DNA from: Sciscionella sediminilitoris
GTDB lineage: Bacteria > Actinomycetota > Actinomycetes > Mycobacteriales > Pseudonocardiaceae
Assembly (NCBI RefSeq): GCF_000737195.2
Contig: NZ_JALM01000036.1
Span: 120,814-184,813, forward strand
Direction: 5' to 3'
DNA: 64,000 nucleotides
Of the stretch, positions 34,237-51,155 are shown piece after piece; position 1 is the stretch's first letter, and every line of letters begins with the position of its first letter. A program made the position numbers and the translations under genes. Below the pieces are notes generated by a model. It was not told the origin of the DNA. It worked only from the letters and a program-made list of their open reading frames with translations, and did not search any database.

Positions 34237-35541
34237 CCTGATCCTGCCGAATGCGAACGCGGCCAGCCCGGCGATGAGGAAGGAGAACAGCGAGGCGCTC
34301 ATCCAACTCGCCGGGCTGAAGCCGATCGCGTGGCCGAACCAGGTCCAGAACCGGGACCACCAGCCGACCGCGCCCGGGTTGATCAACTGATAGGTGGCCA
34401 GCCCGAGCAGCCAGGCCAGCAGCATGCCCCAGCGCGAGGGCGCGTCCGTCGAGGTGTTCCAGGATCGCCAGCCGCGCAGGAAGTAGTCCGCGGCGAGCAC
34501 CCCGAACATGGGCACGAAGACCGAACCGATCAGGCTCAGGAAATCGGTGTACTGCCCGATGTCCAGCACGGCGGCGAGCACGGTGCACAGCAGCCCGATC
34601 GCGATGCTGAGGATGCGGCGATCCGCGCGCGGGAACAGGTTCTGCACCGACATCACGGTGGAGTACACGTTCGCGAAGGACTGGTCCACCTCGCGGAGCA
34701 CGATCACGCCGAGAAAAACCGCACCGAGCGGGATCGCCACATAGGGGTCGTATTCCCCGCCCGAGTTCCCCATTTGCACCAGGGCGAGCAGACCCACGGC
34801 ATAGCAGGCGATCTGCGCGATCGAGTAGCCGATCACCGGTGCCCCGAGCGCGCCCTTCACGGTGCGCGAATGCCGGGAGAAATCCGAGGCCATTGGGATG
34901 AACGAGACCGCGACCGCGAGCGCGGCGTCCGCGCCGAGCCAGAAACCGTGCCAGGAACCCGTTGTCAGCGCGGGCATCGGGCGGATCGCGAACTGCACGA
35001 ACAGGTACACCAGCGCGATTCCCACTGCGACGGTCACGTATTTGCGCAGCACCCGGAGCGCGCCGAGCGGCCAGATCGTCATCGTGATCGTCAGCGCGGC
35101 CGCGATCAGCACGTAGAGCAGTTGCGGGCCGCCGCCGAACACCGCGCGGGCACCGGAGGCGATCGCGAGGAGTTCGAAGGTGCCCCAGCCGATCATCTGC
35201 AGGATGTTCAGCACGGTGGGCAGCACCGAGAGTCGCGCGCCGAACAGTCCGCGCAGCACCACCATCGAGGGCGCGCCGGTCCGCGCGCCCGGTACCGCGG
35301 AGAGCCCGAGCATCACCGAGCCGAGCACGGTACCGACGATCGTGGCGACCAGCGCCGCGATCGGGGAAAGCGGCGCGGAGCCCGCGGGCATCAACACCGC
35401 GGAGGCGCCGGTGAACCCGAGCAGGCTCACCGCGAGGTTCACCCAGAACGCGCCCTGATCACCGGCGCGCAGCGTCTTCGGCGTCGGCCCCTCGAGCGTC
35501 GGCGCGACCTCGTGCGTCATGGAATCTGTGTGCCCAGCCAC
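34219..35541 (-). CDS. cytX: Thiamine-precursor (HMP) permease CytX-like
   Basis: A 440-residue NCS1-family permease with about 12 membrane helices (NLAVSLLGFTGASAVLMPAG first; SFIPMASDFSRHSR in the middle). NCS1 permeases under a TPP riboswitch import hydroxymethylpyrimidine; a TPP riboswitch lies directly in front. GTG at 35541 is preferred because the riboswitch end GGGAG (35548-35552) is its ribosome site; ATG at 35520 lacks one. Divergent tenA supports the salvage role. Confidence 0.85.
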   Translation of the reverse strand: MAGHTDSMTHEVAPTLEGPTPKTLRAGDQGAFWVNLAVSLLGFTGASAVLMPAGSAPLSPIAALVATIVGTVLGSVMLGLSAVPGARTGAPSMVVLRGLFGARLSVLPTVLNILQMIGWGTFELLAIASGARAVFGGGPQLLYVLIAAALTITMTIWPLGALRVLRKYVTVAVGIALVYLFVQFAIRPMPALTTGSWHGFWLGADAALAVAVSFIPMASDFSRHSRTVKGALGAPVIGYSIAQIACYAVGLLALVQMGNSGGEYDPYVAIPLGAVFLGVIVLREVDQSFANVYSTVMSVQNLFPRADRRILSIAIGLLCTVLAAVLDIGQYTDFLSLIGSVFVPMFGVLAADYFLRGWRSWNTSTDAPSRWGMLLAWLLGLATYQLINPGAVGWWSRFWTWFGHAIGFSPASWMSASLFSFLIAGLAAFAFGRIRSPRHR

Positions 35542-35547
35542 GAAAAA

Positions 35548-35634
35548 CTCCCTACGCCGGCATTACCCGGTCAGGTTCGTGCGGTCGACGGAATTTCCGT
35601 CCTCTCAGCCTGGTAACCAAGCTCCCGCGGGTGT
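35548..35634 (-). promoter_or_regulatory. TPP riboswitch
   Basis: Conserved THI-box parts appear in order on the minus strand: GGGAGCTTGGTTACCAGG, CTGAGA (35603-35608), ACCTGA (35571-35576) and GGGTAATGCCGGCGTAGGGA. The last part contains the ribosome site of cytX, so thiamine pyrophosphate binding should block translation. A -10 element TAGACT lies upstream at 35645-35650. Confidence 0.93.
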
Positions 35635-35648
35635 TCCGCGCCGGAGTC

Positions 35649-35654
35649 TACGCT
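35649..35654 (+). promoter_or_regulatory. Leaderless -10 element of tenA
   Basis: TACGCT ends 6 nt before the GTG of tenA. It overlaps by two bases the oppositely directed -10 TAGACT of the cytX riboswitch transcript, so the two promoters probably exclude each other. Confidence 0.4.
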
Positions 35655-35660
35655 GGCGGG

Positions 35661-36338
35661 GTGAGTGGATTCTGCGCGCGGGCCGATGCGGCCACGAAGA
35701 AATTACGCGGTGAAATGACGCGGTTACCCTTCAATCAGGAACTGGCCGAGGGAACGCTTTCCCGTGAGCGATTCCAGTTCTATCTGGTGCAGGACGCGCG
35801 CTATCTCGTCGGTTTCGGGCGGGCGCTCGCGGTGGCGGCCGCGCGCGCCGAGGACCCGGCCGACCTCGCCTTCTTCTCCGCCGCCGCCAACGAGGCCGTG
35901 GTCACCGAGCGCGGACTGCACGCCGACTACTTCGCACGCTTCGGTATCGACCCGGATGAGGTCGAGGCGGTGCGCACCTCGCCGACCGCGCTCGGCTACA
36001 CCTCCTACCTGCTGGCCACCGCGCAGACCGCGAGCTACAGCGAACTCATCGCCGCGCTGCTGCCCTGCTTCGCCGTGTACCACGAGGTCGGCCTCGCGAT
36101 CGCGGAGACCGCGGCGCCGGACAACCCCTACCGTGCGTGGATCGACACCTACGCGGACGAGGAGTTCGGCCGCGCCGTGCAGTCCTGTCGCGCCGCCGTG
36201 GACGCGGCGGCCGACCGGGTCGGGGATACCACCGAGGCGAACATGCTCGCCGCGTTCATCACCGCGACCGAGTACGAGTGGATGTTCTGGGACTCGGCCT
36301 ACCGCATGGAGGGCTGGCCAACCGCGCAGTGGGTTTAG
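35661..36338 (+). CDS. tenA: TenA-family thiaminase II / aminopyrimidine hydrolase
   Basis: A 225-residue all-helical TenA: Asp45 (QDARYL), catalytic Cys136 (LLPCFAVYHEVG) and Glu in TATEYEWMFWDSAY. It hydrolyses degraded thiamine (aminopyrimidines) to HMP for reuse, matching the neighbouring HMP importer. GTG at 35661; no ribosome site. Its stop overlaps that of the convergent GNAT pseudogene. Confidence 0.92.
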   Translation: MSGFCARADAATKKLRGEMTRLPFNQELAEGTLSRERFQFYLVQDARYLVGFGRALAVAAARAEDPADLAFFSAAANEAVVTERGLHADYFARFGIDPDEVEAVRTSPTALGYTSYLLATAQTASYSELIAALLPCFAVYHEVGLAIAETAAPDNPYRAWIDTYADEEFGRAVQSCRAAVDAAADRVGDTTEANMLAAFITATEYEWMFWDSAYRMEGWPTAQWV

Positions 36339-37254
36339 GCCAGGTCGAGGCGTGCGCGCTCGATCGGATAACCGGCCCGCGCGAAGGCCGCGGCCATCGG
36401 GGTGTTCCCCGCATCGGTCGCGGCCTTGATCCGCTCGGCGCCGTGCCCGGCGAGCAGGTGGGTGGCCTCGGCGAGCAGTTCGCAGGCATAGCCGTGGCCA
36501 CGGTGCTCGGGGAGGACGCCGACGAAGCCGATGATCGGGCCGCTCGGATTGCGCGCGGGAATGGCGAACCCGACCGGTTCACCGCCGCGCGTGCAGCCCA
36601 CCAGCCACCAGGAGCGCGGGCTCGGCAGGCACGTAGCAGGGCCAGTTCGGCCCGCGCGGCCGCTTCGGGACCGGATGCGGCGACCGCCCGCGCGGTGTGT
36701 GCGTCGAGGCTGTCCCGGGCGGCGCGCCGGAAGTACTCCTCGAACACCGCGTCCTCGGGCTCCGGGCGGAACTCGAGGCGGCCCGGGCGTTCCGGGAGCC
36801 CGTGCGCCGGGGTCCACAGGTAGACGTGGCGCTCGACGAACACGTGCATGCCGACCGCGCGGGCGGCCTCGATGCGCGCCTGCGCGGCCGCGTGCACCCG
36901 CGCGTCGGTGCGCCAGTCCGGCGGCAGCTCGATCCAGTACTCGGCCCGGATCGCCGCCGTGCGCAGCAGCGCCACCCCGGCCTCGAACTCCGAGAAGTCG
37001 AACCAGTCGAGCACGTCCGGTTCACCGTCCGGGCCGGGGAGCCAGGCAGCGCGGGCGAGCACCCGGTCCCCGCGCAGCGCCACCCAGGTCCACTCCGGGC
37101 GGTATTGCCCGCGCGCGACCATCGCCGTGTAGCTCTCCCCGAAGGCCGCCAGCCCGACCAGGCCCGGATCGGGCATGGACTCGAACAGCGGTTCCTCACC
37201 GGCCGTGAGCGGGCGGATGGTCAGCTCGCACTCGATCGAGTGGCCGTCAGGCAT
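36335..37254 (-). pseudogene. GNAT acetyltransferase, frameshifted
   Basis: The first about 205 residues (from MPDGHSIECELTIRPL) run in one frame to EAAARAELALL; the C-terminal GNAT core (WWLVGCTRGGEPVGFAIPA, GFVGVLPEHRGHGYACELL, AGYPIERARLDLA) continues in another frame from about 36625. The span is 920 nt, one short of a multiple of three, so a 1-nt deletion or a sequencing error is likely. With the frame restored it is a 306-residue two-part GNAT protein. Substrate unknown. Confidence 0.7.
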
Positions 37255-37640
37255 GCTCACCAGTGTGCCGACCGTGTAAGGCCGCTCCACAGTGCGTGTT
37301 GAGCGGGGTCTCCGTGAATCCCGGCTTACGGGGCGCTGTGGAGTAGGCCAACTCGGCGATTGAGGGGTGTGGCGCCTTGACGAATCGCGCCCGGCAGTTC
37401 ACGCTATTTCCCGTGGATGGCCGGTCTTCCGGGCGGCTTCCACGGCATGCGACATCGGGGCGCGATGCTTGCGTGTAGACAGCCGACGTGATAGCGGCTA
37501 GACTGGGTTCTTGCTGCCCTCTTCCCGTGCGTTCAGGTATAGGACGTTAGGATGCTGGGCGCAAACCGCACCCTTGACAGTTGCACTGCTTAGCTGGTAG
37601 CAGCCAGGCAGTTACTCGCGAGTCCCCGGAAGGACGCATC
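37255..37640 (+). promoter_or_regulatory. rpoB upstream region with candidate promoters
   Basis: No gene is visible. TAGACA (37476-37481) and TAGACT (37499-37504) are spaced by 17 bp and form the best promoter. A perfect TTGACA lies at 37574-37579 with a poor -10 about 18 bp on. A GGAAGGA ribosome site (37628-37634) precedes rpoB. The long leader between the first promoter and rpoB may hold antitermination signals; none is recognised. Confidence 0.5.
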
Positions 37641-41120
<3,480 letters not shown>

Positions 41121-41126
41121 CGAGTT

Positions 41127-41160
41127 CGCCGGGCGCACTCGAGTGTGAGGGCGCCCGGCG
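41127..41160 (+). other. Hairpin between rpoB and rpoC
   Basis: CGCCGGGCGC (41127-41136) and GCGCCCGGCG (41151-41160) form a perfect 10-bp GC stem with a 14-nt loop, 7 nt after the rpoB stop. No T-run follows, so it may slow RNA polymerase or mark an RNA processing site rather than terminate. Confidence 0.5.
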
Positions 41161-41202
41161 CCCGGCAGAATTTCCGAACACGTAAAAGGGAGACGCACCA
41201 AC

Positions 41203-45105
<3,903 letters not shown>

Positions 45106-45123
45106 TCGACTAGTTCGCGAAAG

Positions 45124-45157
45124 GCCCCGCCACCCACTCCGGGTGGCGGGGCTTTTT
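45124..45157 (+). terminator. Intrinsic terminator of rpoBC
   Basis: GCCCCGCCACCC (45124-45135) pairs perfectly with GGGTGGCGGGGC (45141-45152), followed by TTTTT. A textbook rho-independent terminator 18 bp after rpoC. Confidence 0.95.
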
Positions 45158-45183
45158 CGTGCGGGCCGGTAGTTGGTAACCAG

Positions 45184-45189
45184 TAACCT
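45184..45189 (+). promoter_or_regulatory. Leaderless -10 element and repeat at tetR-2
   Basis: TAACCT ends 6 nt before the ATG at 45196. It overlaps GGTAACCAGTAACC (45175-45188), which holds GTAACC twice and is a candidate autoregulatory site. Confidence 0.4.
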
Positions 45190-45195
45190 GAGGCC

Positions 45196-45768
45196 ATGGC
45201 TGCGCGGATGAGTGGAGCGGAACGGCGAACCCAGGTGCTGGGGTTCGCCGCGGCGGAGTTCGCGAAGCACGGGCTGCACGGCGCCTCGGTCGAGGTGATC
45301 GCCCGCGAGGCGGGCATCACGCAGGCCTACGTGTTCCGGATGTTCGGCACCAAGAAGGCGCTGTTCCTCGAACTGGTCGGAACCGCGTTCGACCGGTTCA
45401 GCGAGGGCATGGCCGAGGCCGCGGAAGGGGCGGGGGATCTGGACGCCTTGTCCCGGATGGGCGCACGGTACTACGAATCGCTGGCCGACCGGACCACGCT
45501 TTTGTTGCAGTTACAGGGTTTCGCCGCCTGCGGGGATGAGGAGGTGCGGGATCTGGTGCGGGCGCGGCTGGCCCGGATGTGGGACACGGTGGCCGAGGGG
45601 ACGGGACTGGATCCGGTGACGGTGAAGTCGTTCCTCGCCTTCGGCATGCTGCTCAACAACATGGCCGCGCTCGATGTGGACGAGGTGGACGAACCGTGGG
45701 CAACGGGGGTGCGCACGCGCATCCGGGCGGGCCTTTTCGAGCACATCACCACCGAGACCAACCGCTGA
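45196..45768 (+). CDS. TetR-family regulator
   Basis: A 190-residue regulator: HTH in FAAAEFAKHGLHGASVEVIA with ITQAYVFRMFGTKKALFLEL, then a helical ligand domain. It probably controls the LLM oxidoreductase gene 50 bp downstream in the same direction. Ligand unknown. Confidence 0.85.
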   Translation: MAARMSGAERRTQVLGFAAAEFAKHGLHGASVEVIAREAGITQAYVFRMFGTKKALFLELVGTAFDRFSEGMAEAAEGAGDLDALSRMGARYYESLADRTTLLLQLQGFAACGDEEVRDLVRARLARMWDTVAEGTGLDPVTVKSFLAFGMLLNNMAALDVDEVDEPWATGVRTRIRAGLFEHITTETNR

Positions 45769-45818
45769 GTTCCGATTTCTCCTAGCCACGACCGGGTCTG
45801 TCGGGTTGTGCTTGGCGC

Positions 45819-46868
45819 ATGGGTACTGATGACGGAGTCCGATTCGGCGCGTTCGTGTTCACCAGCCAGTACGCGGGGCAGTCGCCGGGGGAGGTGCTCG
45901 CCCGCGGGGTCGAGGTGGCGCAAATCGCGGAGCAGACCGGTTTCGACGATGTGTGGGTGACCGAGCACCACTTCATGCCGTTCGGGGTGAACCCGTCCGG
46001 GCTGACCTTCGCGGGCTATCTGCTCGGCCGGACCGAACGGGTCCGGGTGGGCACCGCGGTCACCGTGCTCCCGTTGCATTCGCCGGTGCACGTCGCCGAA
46101 CAGGCCGCGCTGCTCGATCACCTCTCCGGGGGCCGCTTCGAGCTCGGGGTCGGCAGGGCGCAGCCGGTGGTGGACTACGAGGTGCTGGGACGCGGCGTGG
46201 AGTACTGGAAGCGCGGGCTTCCCGAGGCGCTGGACCTGACCCTTGCGGCGCTGCGCGGTCCGGTGGCCGCGGATTCCGAGCTCTACCGGTTCCGTGAGGT
46301 GACCCCACAGCCCGGTCCGGGTGCTTCGGGGCCCGTTCCGGTCGCGCTGGCGGCGAACTCACCGGCTTCGGTCGAGCTCGCCGCCTCGCGCGGGGTTCCG
46401 ATGTTGTTGTTCTTCGACAAGGGAATCGAGGACAAGGCGGCCATGATCGCCGAACACGCCCGCTTCGTCGCGAAGGCGGGGCATGCGGAGACCGGGCACC
46501 GCCACGCCATGGCACTGTTCGCGCACGTCACCGAGGACGAGGCTGAGGCGCGGCGGGTGATGCGCGGCGCGGCGGGCGAATTCGTGCGGGCCAGCGAGCA
46601 GTACCAGCTGCTGCTCGATGTCCCGCAGCGGATCGTCAAGGACACCCCCGCCGAGGTGATCGACGGGCTCACCGAGTCCGCACTCGCCACGCATCCGATC
46701 GGTTCACCGGACACCTGCGCCGAACGCCTCGCCGAACAGGTGCGCGGCTCGGGTTGCTCGCGCGTGCTGCTGCAGGTCGAGCTGGCTGGTGATCCCGAGG
46801 TGGTGCGCACCAATGTCCGGCGGCTCGGCGAGGAGGTGCTGCCGAAGGCGCGGGCGCTACTTGGGTAG
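45819..46868 (+). CDS. LLM-class flavin-dependent oxidoreductase
   Basis: A 349-residue bacterial luciferase-like TIM barrel: FGAFVFTSQYAGQSP, VWVTEHHFMPFGVNPSG, VGTAVTVLPLHSPVHVAEQ and FELGVGRA. Uses FMN or F420 to oxidise an unknown substrate. Its last 12 bp overlap the convergent lipase gene. Confidence 0.9.
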   Translation: MGTDDGVRFGAFVFTSQYAGQSPGEVLARGVEVAQIAEQTGFDDVWVTEHHFMPFGVNPSGLTFAGYLLGRTERVRVGTAVTVLPLHSPVHVAEQAALLDHLSGGRFELGVGRAQPVVDYEVLGRGVEYWKRGLPEALDLTLAALRGPVAADSELYRFREVTPQPGPGASGPVPVALAANSPASVELAASRGVPMLLFFDKGIEDKAAMIAEHARFVAKAGHAETGHRHAMALFAHVTEDEAEARRVMRGAAGEFVRASEQYQLLLDVPQRIVKDTPAEVIDGLTESALATHPIGSPDTCAERLAEQVRGSGCSRVLLQVELAGDPEVVRTNVRRLGEEVLPKARALLG

Positions 46869-47759
46869 GTTGTCGCCCTTGTGCGTGGCGGCCTGGAACG
46901 CCGTCTTCAACGGGGACCAGCCGTTCGTCGTGTTGTGCGGATCGTGTTTCGGCGAGGCGTGCCAGTACCGCAGGCAGAATCCGCCCGCACCGGTCAGCTC
47001 ACGCAGGTCGCCGTGGCCGATCGTGCTGCCCTTCTTGCATTTCGCCGAGCCGAGATCCGTGTAGCGGTACTTCTGGTCGGCGTGGTGACCCTTGTCGATG
47101 GCCGATTTGTAGGACACGGTCTTGTCGCCGTCCGCACCGGCAAGGCTCCAGTCGGTGCCCTTAGCCCAGGCGCCGTCGAGCCGGTTTTCCTTCTGCTGCA
47201 GCACTTTCAGGAAGTTCGAACCGGGCGTCATCTGTTTCCACTGGTTGCTGCAGTTGCCGGTGCAGCCCTTGCGTACGCCCTGATGCGGGGTGCCGAGGGT
47301 GACGATGTCGCCGACCTTCAGCTTGCCGGGGAAGCCCTTCCAGCCTTTCGCGGAGCCGAGCATGGCGACGCGGGTGATCAGCCCGCCCATGGAGTGCGCC
47401 ACGATGTCGACCTGCTTGCCCTTGGCGGTGTAGTTCTTGGCGATGTAGTTCGCGAACTTCGCGGCGATGTCCTTGATGGAGGTGTTCTTCGTGGCCTTGG
47501 CGATCTGCGCCCCGCAGTGCGTGTCGCCGGAGTAGTAGCCGATCGTGGTCATCGAGTTACGCGGCCGGTGCCCCGCGCCCGCGTAGTAGTCCAGCGCTTT
47601 CTTCCACGTGGTGCCGTCGCAGTTCGTCCCCGACTTGGCGTTGAAGCCGTGGATGAGCAGCATCTGGGGCGGCGCCGCCGCGGTGGTGTCCGCGACCGCG
47701 GGCAGGCCGCCGGACAACAGGGCGACGGTCGCCGTGAGCGTTGCCAGGATTCGTTTCAT
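46857..47759 (-). CDS. Secreted triacylglycerol lipase-like hydrolase
   Basis: A 300-residue exported alpha/beta hydrolase: signal peptide cut near AVAD-TTA (residue 24), LLIHGFN oxyanion region and nucleophile Ser123 in AHSMGG. Six or more cysteines (for example HCGAQIAK, KGCTGNCSN) suggest disulfides outside the cell. Resembles Streptomyces class 2 lipases. Confidence 0.85.
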   Translation of the reverse strand: MKRILATLTATVALLSGGLPAVADTTAAAPPQMLLIHGFNAKSGTNCDGTTWKKALDYYAGAGHRPRNSMTTIGYYSGDTHCGAQIAKATKNTSIKDIAAKFANYIAKNYTAKGKQVDIVAHSMGGLITRVAMLGSAKGWKGFPGKLKVGDIVTLGTPHQGVRKGCTGNCSNQWKQMTPGSNFLKVLQQKENRLDGAWAKGTDWSLAGADGDKTVSYKSAIDKGHHADQKYRYTDLGSAKCKKGSTIGHGDLRELTGAGGFCLRYWHASPKHDPHNTTNGWSPLKTAFQAATHKGDNLPK

Positions 47760-47777
47760 CCGGCCACGGTATCGAAG

Positions 47778-48251
47778 TCAGTCGAAAAGTCCGCGGCGTT
47801 CCAGATATTCGGTTCGTACGGTTTCGGTGTGCCCGTTGTCGAACTGCACGGTCGCCCAGTGATCGCCGAGGAACGTGGTCTCGGTGTCCACGATCTTGCC
47901 CCTGGTGTTCTCCGGGACGTGCTCGAAGACGGTGCCCCGGATGGCGTGGCTGTTCCGCACCTGATCGCCTTCGCGATAGTGGTGATACGGCACGCTCGGG
48001 CGTTGGCGCTGGCTCTCCGGATCGGTGGACACGGGGGAGTGGGAGTGGTTCGGCGTGCTCGGCCGGTACACCGAGCGCTCCTCGCCGAGCAGTTCGCCCA
48101 TCCCGCCGAGGCCCGATTCGCGGAGCGCGCGGCTGGGTGCTTCGTCCACCGTGCTGGGATCGCCCGGCCGCCACGGGGTGAACTCCTGCCAGGCGTCCTT
48201 GTCGTAACCGTCGGAGTAATCGGCGTAGAACTCTTCGGGACGACCGTTCAT
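47778..48251 (-). CDS. Hypothetical protein with SH3-like C-terminus
   Basis: A 157-residue soluble protein: acidic, Tyr/Trp-containing N-terminus (EEFYADYSDGYDKDAWQEF), disordered middle, and a beta-rich end (GKIVDTETTFLGDHWATVQF) like KOW/SH3 folds. ATG at 48251 with GGAGG; a longer frame lies in the clpB 3' spacer. Family not recognised. Confidence 0.6.
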   Translation of the reverse strand: MNGRPEEFYADYSDGYDKDAWQEFTPWRPGDPSTVDEAPSRALRESGLGGMGELLGEERSVYRPSTPNHSHSPVSTDPESQRQRPSVPYHHYREGDQVRNSHAIRGTVFEHVPENTRGKIVDTETTFLGDHWATVQFDNGHTETVRTEYLERRGLFD

Positions 48252-48313
48252 CGGTGTCACCTCCTCCAAGGGACACCGATGAGCGTAGCGCCGTTCTGCC
48301 GTCCCGGACACCC

Positions 48314-50896
48314 TCAGCCGGGTGTGACCTGCAGTGCGGTGTTGCTGTCGTTCACATCCACCCGCACGGTGTCCCCGTCGGCCACCTCGCCGGAGAGCAG
48401 TTCCTTGGCCAGCTGGTCACCGATCGCGGACTGCACGAGCCTGCGCAGCGGGCGCGCGCCGTAGACGGGGTCGAACCCGTTGAGGGCGAGCCAGTCCCGC
48501 GCGGACTCGGACACATCCAGGGTGAGCCGCCGGTCGGCGAGCCGGTTGTCCAGCCGGGCGATCTGGATGTCCACGATCGCGGTGAGCTCCTCGGTGGCCA
48601 GCGCGTGGAACACGACCATGTCGTCGAGCCGGTTGAGGAACTCGGGCTTGAAGTGCTGGCGCACCACGGAGAGCACCGCTTCCTTGCGGCCCGCCTCGTC
48701 CAGGTTCGGGTCCGCGATGTTCTGCGAGCCGAGGTTGGAGGTGAGCACGAGGATGGTGTTGCGGAAGTCCACCGTGCGGCCCTGGCCGTCGGTGAGCCGT
48801 CCGTCGTCGAGCACCTGCAGCAGCACGTCGAACACATCGGTGTGCGCCTTTTCCACCTCGTCGAGCAGCACGACCGAGTAGGGGCGCCTGCGCACCGATT
48901 CGGTGAGCTGTCCGCCCTGGTCGTAGCCGACGTATCCGGGCGGGGCGCCGACCAGCCGGGCCACGCTGTGCTTCTCCGAGTACTCGGACATGTCGATGCG
49001 GATCATCGCCCGCTCGTCGTCGAACAGGAAGGCAGCGAGCGCCTTGGCCAGTTCCGTCTTGCCGACCCCGGTCGGGCCGAGGAACAGGAAGGAACCGGTC
49101 GGGCGGTCCGGATCGGAGACCCCGGCCCTGCTGCGGCGCACCGCATCGGAGACCACCCGCACCGCGTCGTCCTGGCCGATCACCCGCTGGCGCAGCTCGT
49201 CCTCCATGCGCAGCAGCTTCGCGGTCTCGCCCTCGAGCAGCCGGCCGGCGGGGATACCGGTCCAGGCGCTCACCACATCGGCGACGTCGTCCGGGCCGAC
49301 CTCCTCCTTGAGCATCGCGGCGCTGTCCACCTCGGCCTCGGTGGCCTGCTCCAGCTCCTTCTCCAGCGCGGGGATCTTGCCGTAGCGCAGTTCGGCGGCC
49401 CGGCCGAGATCGGCATCGCGTTCGGCTCGGTCGGCCTCGCCACGCAGCGTCTCCAGTTGTTCTTTGAGCTCCCGGGTCTTCTCGATCGAGCCCTTCTCGT
49501 TCTGCCAGCGCGCGGTGAGCGCGGACAGCTCCTCGCGCTTCTCGGCGAGCTCGGCCCGCAGCGCGGCGAGCCGCTGCTTCGAGGCGGCGTCGTCCTCCTT
49601 GGACAGCGCCATCTCCTCGATCTCCAGCCGCCGCACGGACCGCTCCACCTCGTCGATCTCCACCGGCCGCGAGTCGATCTCCATCCGCAGCCGGGAAGCG
49701 GCCTCGTCGACCAGGTCGATCGCCTTGTCCGGGAGGAACCGCGCGGTGATGTACCGGTCCGAGAGGGTGGCCGCGGCGACCAGTGCGCCATCGGTGATCC
49801 GCACCCCGTGGTGCACCTCGTAGCGCTCTTTGAGCCCGCGCAGGATGCCGATGGTGTCCTCGCGGGACGGTTCACCGACGAACACCTGCTGGAACCGGCG
49901 CTCGAGCGCGGCGTCCTTCTCGATGCGCTCGCGGTACTCGTCCAGGGTCGTCGCGCCGACCATGCGCAGCTCCCCGCGCGCGAGCATCGGTTTGATCATG
50001 TTGCCCGCGTCCATCGCGCCCTCACCGGTCGCGCCCGCGCCGACGATCGTGTGCAGCTCGTCGATGAAGGTGATCACCTCGCCGGCGGAGTCGGTGATCT
50101 CCTTGAGCACCGCCTTGAGCCGCTCCTCGAACTCACCGCGGTATTTCGCACCGGCCACCATGGAGCCGAGGTCGAGCGAGATGACCTTCTTGCCGCGCAG
50201 GGATTCCGGCACGTCTCCGGCGACCACCCGCTGGGCCAGCCCCTCCACGATCGCGGTCTTGCCGACACCGGGTTCGCCGATGAGCACCGGGTTGTTCTTG
50301 GTGCGCCTGGACAGCACCTGCACCACGCGGCGGATCTCCGAGTCCCGCCCGATCACCGGGTCGAGTTCCCCGGAGCGGGCGCGTTCGGTCAGATCGACGC
50401 CGTACTTCTCCAGCGCCTGGAAGGTGCCCTCCGGATCGGGGGAGGTGATCCGGCTCGAGCCGCGCACCTTGGTGAACGCCTCGCGCAGCGCGTCCGGGGT
50501 CGCCCCGTGCCCGCGCAGCAGTTCGGCCACCGCGTCGGAGCCCGAGGCGAGCCCGACGAGCAGGTGCTCGGTCGACACGTACTCGTCGCCCATCTCGGTG
50601 GCGAGCCGCTGTGCCCCGGTCAGCGCGGTGACCGCGTCCCGGGAGAACTGCGGGGCCGAGACCGTCGAACCGTGTGCGCTCGGCAGCTTGTTCGCGATCG
50701 GGTCGAGCTCGGCGCGCACCGTCGCCGGGTCGACGTCGAGCGCGGACAGCAGCGGGCTCGTGGTGCCATCCGCCTGGGCGAGCAGGGCACCGAGCAGATG
50801 GGCCGGGGTGGTGTCCGGGTTACCGGCGACCGTCGCGGCCTGCACGGCAGAGGAGATCGCCTGCTGGGTTTTCGTCGTGGGGTTGAACGCGTCCAT
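48314..50896 (-). CDS. clpB: ATP-dependent disaggregase ClpB
   Basis: An 860-residue Hsp100: N-domain (about 1-150), first AAA with GEPGVGKT, a long coiled middle domain (about 400-520), second AAA with GPTGVGKT and a C-terminal D2 small domain. With DnaK it resolubilises aggregates. ATG at 50896 gives the family start [16 protein letters not shown]; the 36 codons upstream cross the promoter. A perfect HspR site precedes it. Confidence 0.96.
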   Translation of the reverse strand: MDAFNPTTKTQQAISSAVQAATVAGNPDTTPAHLLGALLAQADGTTSPLLSALDVDPATVRAELDPIANKLPSAHGSTVSAPQFSRDAVTALTGAQRLATEMGDEYVSTEHLLVGLASGSDAVAELLRGHGATPDALREAFTKVRGSSRITSPDPEGTFQALEKYGVDLTERARSGELDPVIGRDSEIRRVVQVLSRRTKNNPVLIGEPGVGKTAIVEGLAQRVVAGDVPESLRGKKVISLDLGSMVAGAKYRGEFEERLKAVLKEITDSAGEVITFIDELHTIVGAGATGEGAMDAGNMIKPMLARGELRMVGATTLDEYRERIEKDAALERRFQQVFVGEPSREDTIGILRGLKERYEVHHGVRITDGALVAAATLSDRYITARFLPDKAIDLVDEAASRLRMEIDSRPVEIDEVERSVRRLEIEEMALSKEDDAASKQRLAALRAELAEKREELSALTARWQNEKGSIEKTRELKEQLETLRGEADRAERDADLGRAAELRYGKIPALEKELEQATEAEVDSAAMLKEEVGPDDVADVVSAWTGIPAGRLLEGETAKLLRMEDELRQRVIGQDDAVRVVSDAVRRSRAGVSDPDRPTGSFLFLGPTGVGKTELAKALAAFLFDDERAMIRIDMSEYSEKHSVARLVGAPPGYVGYDQGGQLTESVRRRPYSVVLLDEVEKAHTDVFDVLLQVLDDGRLTDGQGRTVDFRNTILVLTSNLGSQNIADPNLDEAGRKEAVLSVVRQHFKPEFLNRLDDMVVFHALATEELTAIVDIQIARLDNRLADRRLTLDVSESARDWLALNGFDPVYGARPLRRLVQSAIGDQLAKELLSGEVADGDTVRVDVNDSNTALQVTPG

Positions 50897-50961
50897 GCCT
50901 CGTCCTTCTCGGGGTCCTCCGGTAGCTTCCAACGTTCGCTCACCCTGTACAACGTCAGGAA

Positions 50962-50987
50962 ACTTGAGTCTGTTCCACTCAAGTATA
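50962..50987 (-). promoter_or_regulatory. HAIR (HspR) operator with clpB promoter
   Basis: CTTGAGT (50963-50969), 7 bp, ACTCAAG (50977-50983) is an exact HAIR site, the HspR binding sequence found at dnaK and clpB in actinomycetes. The -10 element TATACT (50982-50987 on the minus strand) overlaps it, so HspR would block the promoter. Confidence 0.9.
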
Positions 50988-50996
50988 GCGGTAGAT

Positions 50997-51071
50997 TTCT
51001 CCACAGGTTGTCCACAGGAGAAATTCCCAGGTCAGGGCGGGGGCGATGAGGTTGTACTCAGGTTATCCACA
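50997..51071 (+). other. Cluster of three DnaA-box-like 9-mers
   Basis: TTCTCCACA (50997-51005), TTGTCCACA (51008-51016) and TTATCCACA (51063-51071), all on the same strand, within 75 bp. TTGTCCACA and TTATCCACA match the consensus DnaA box. No dnaA or dnaN is near, so this is not oriC. Confidence 0.6.
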
Positions 51072-51155
51072 AGCAGAGCTGCTGGGAAAAGAGGAGATTG
51101 TCGCCGAGTCGGGTGGCCGTTCGACCGGTCCGGTGAACACGATCCGGGCCGGTCG

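Noticed and set aside
48254..51049. 931-codon plus-strand frame across clpB
   Set aside because: Complement of clpB; no recognisable domain and it crosses the HspR site and clpB promoter.
50990..51075. Replication origin
   Set aside because: Three DnaA-type boxes are present but there is no dnaA, dnaN or gyrB nearby and no larger box array.
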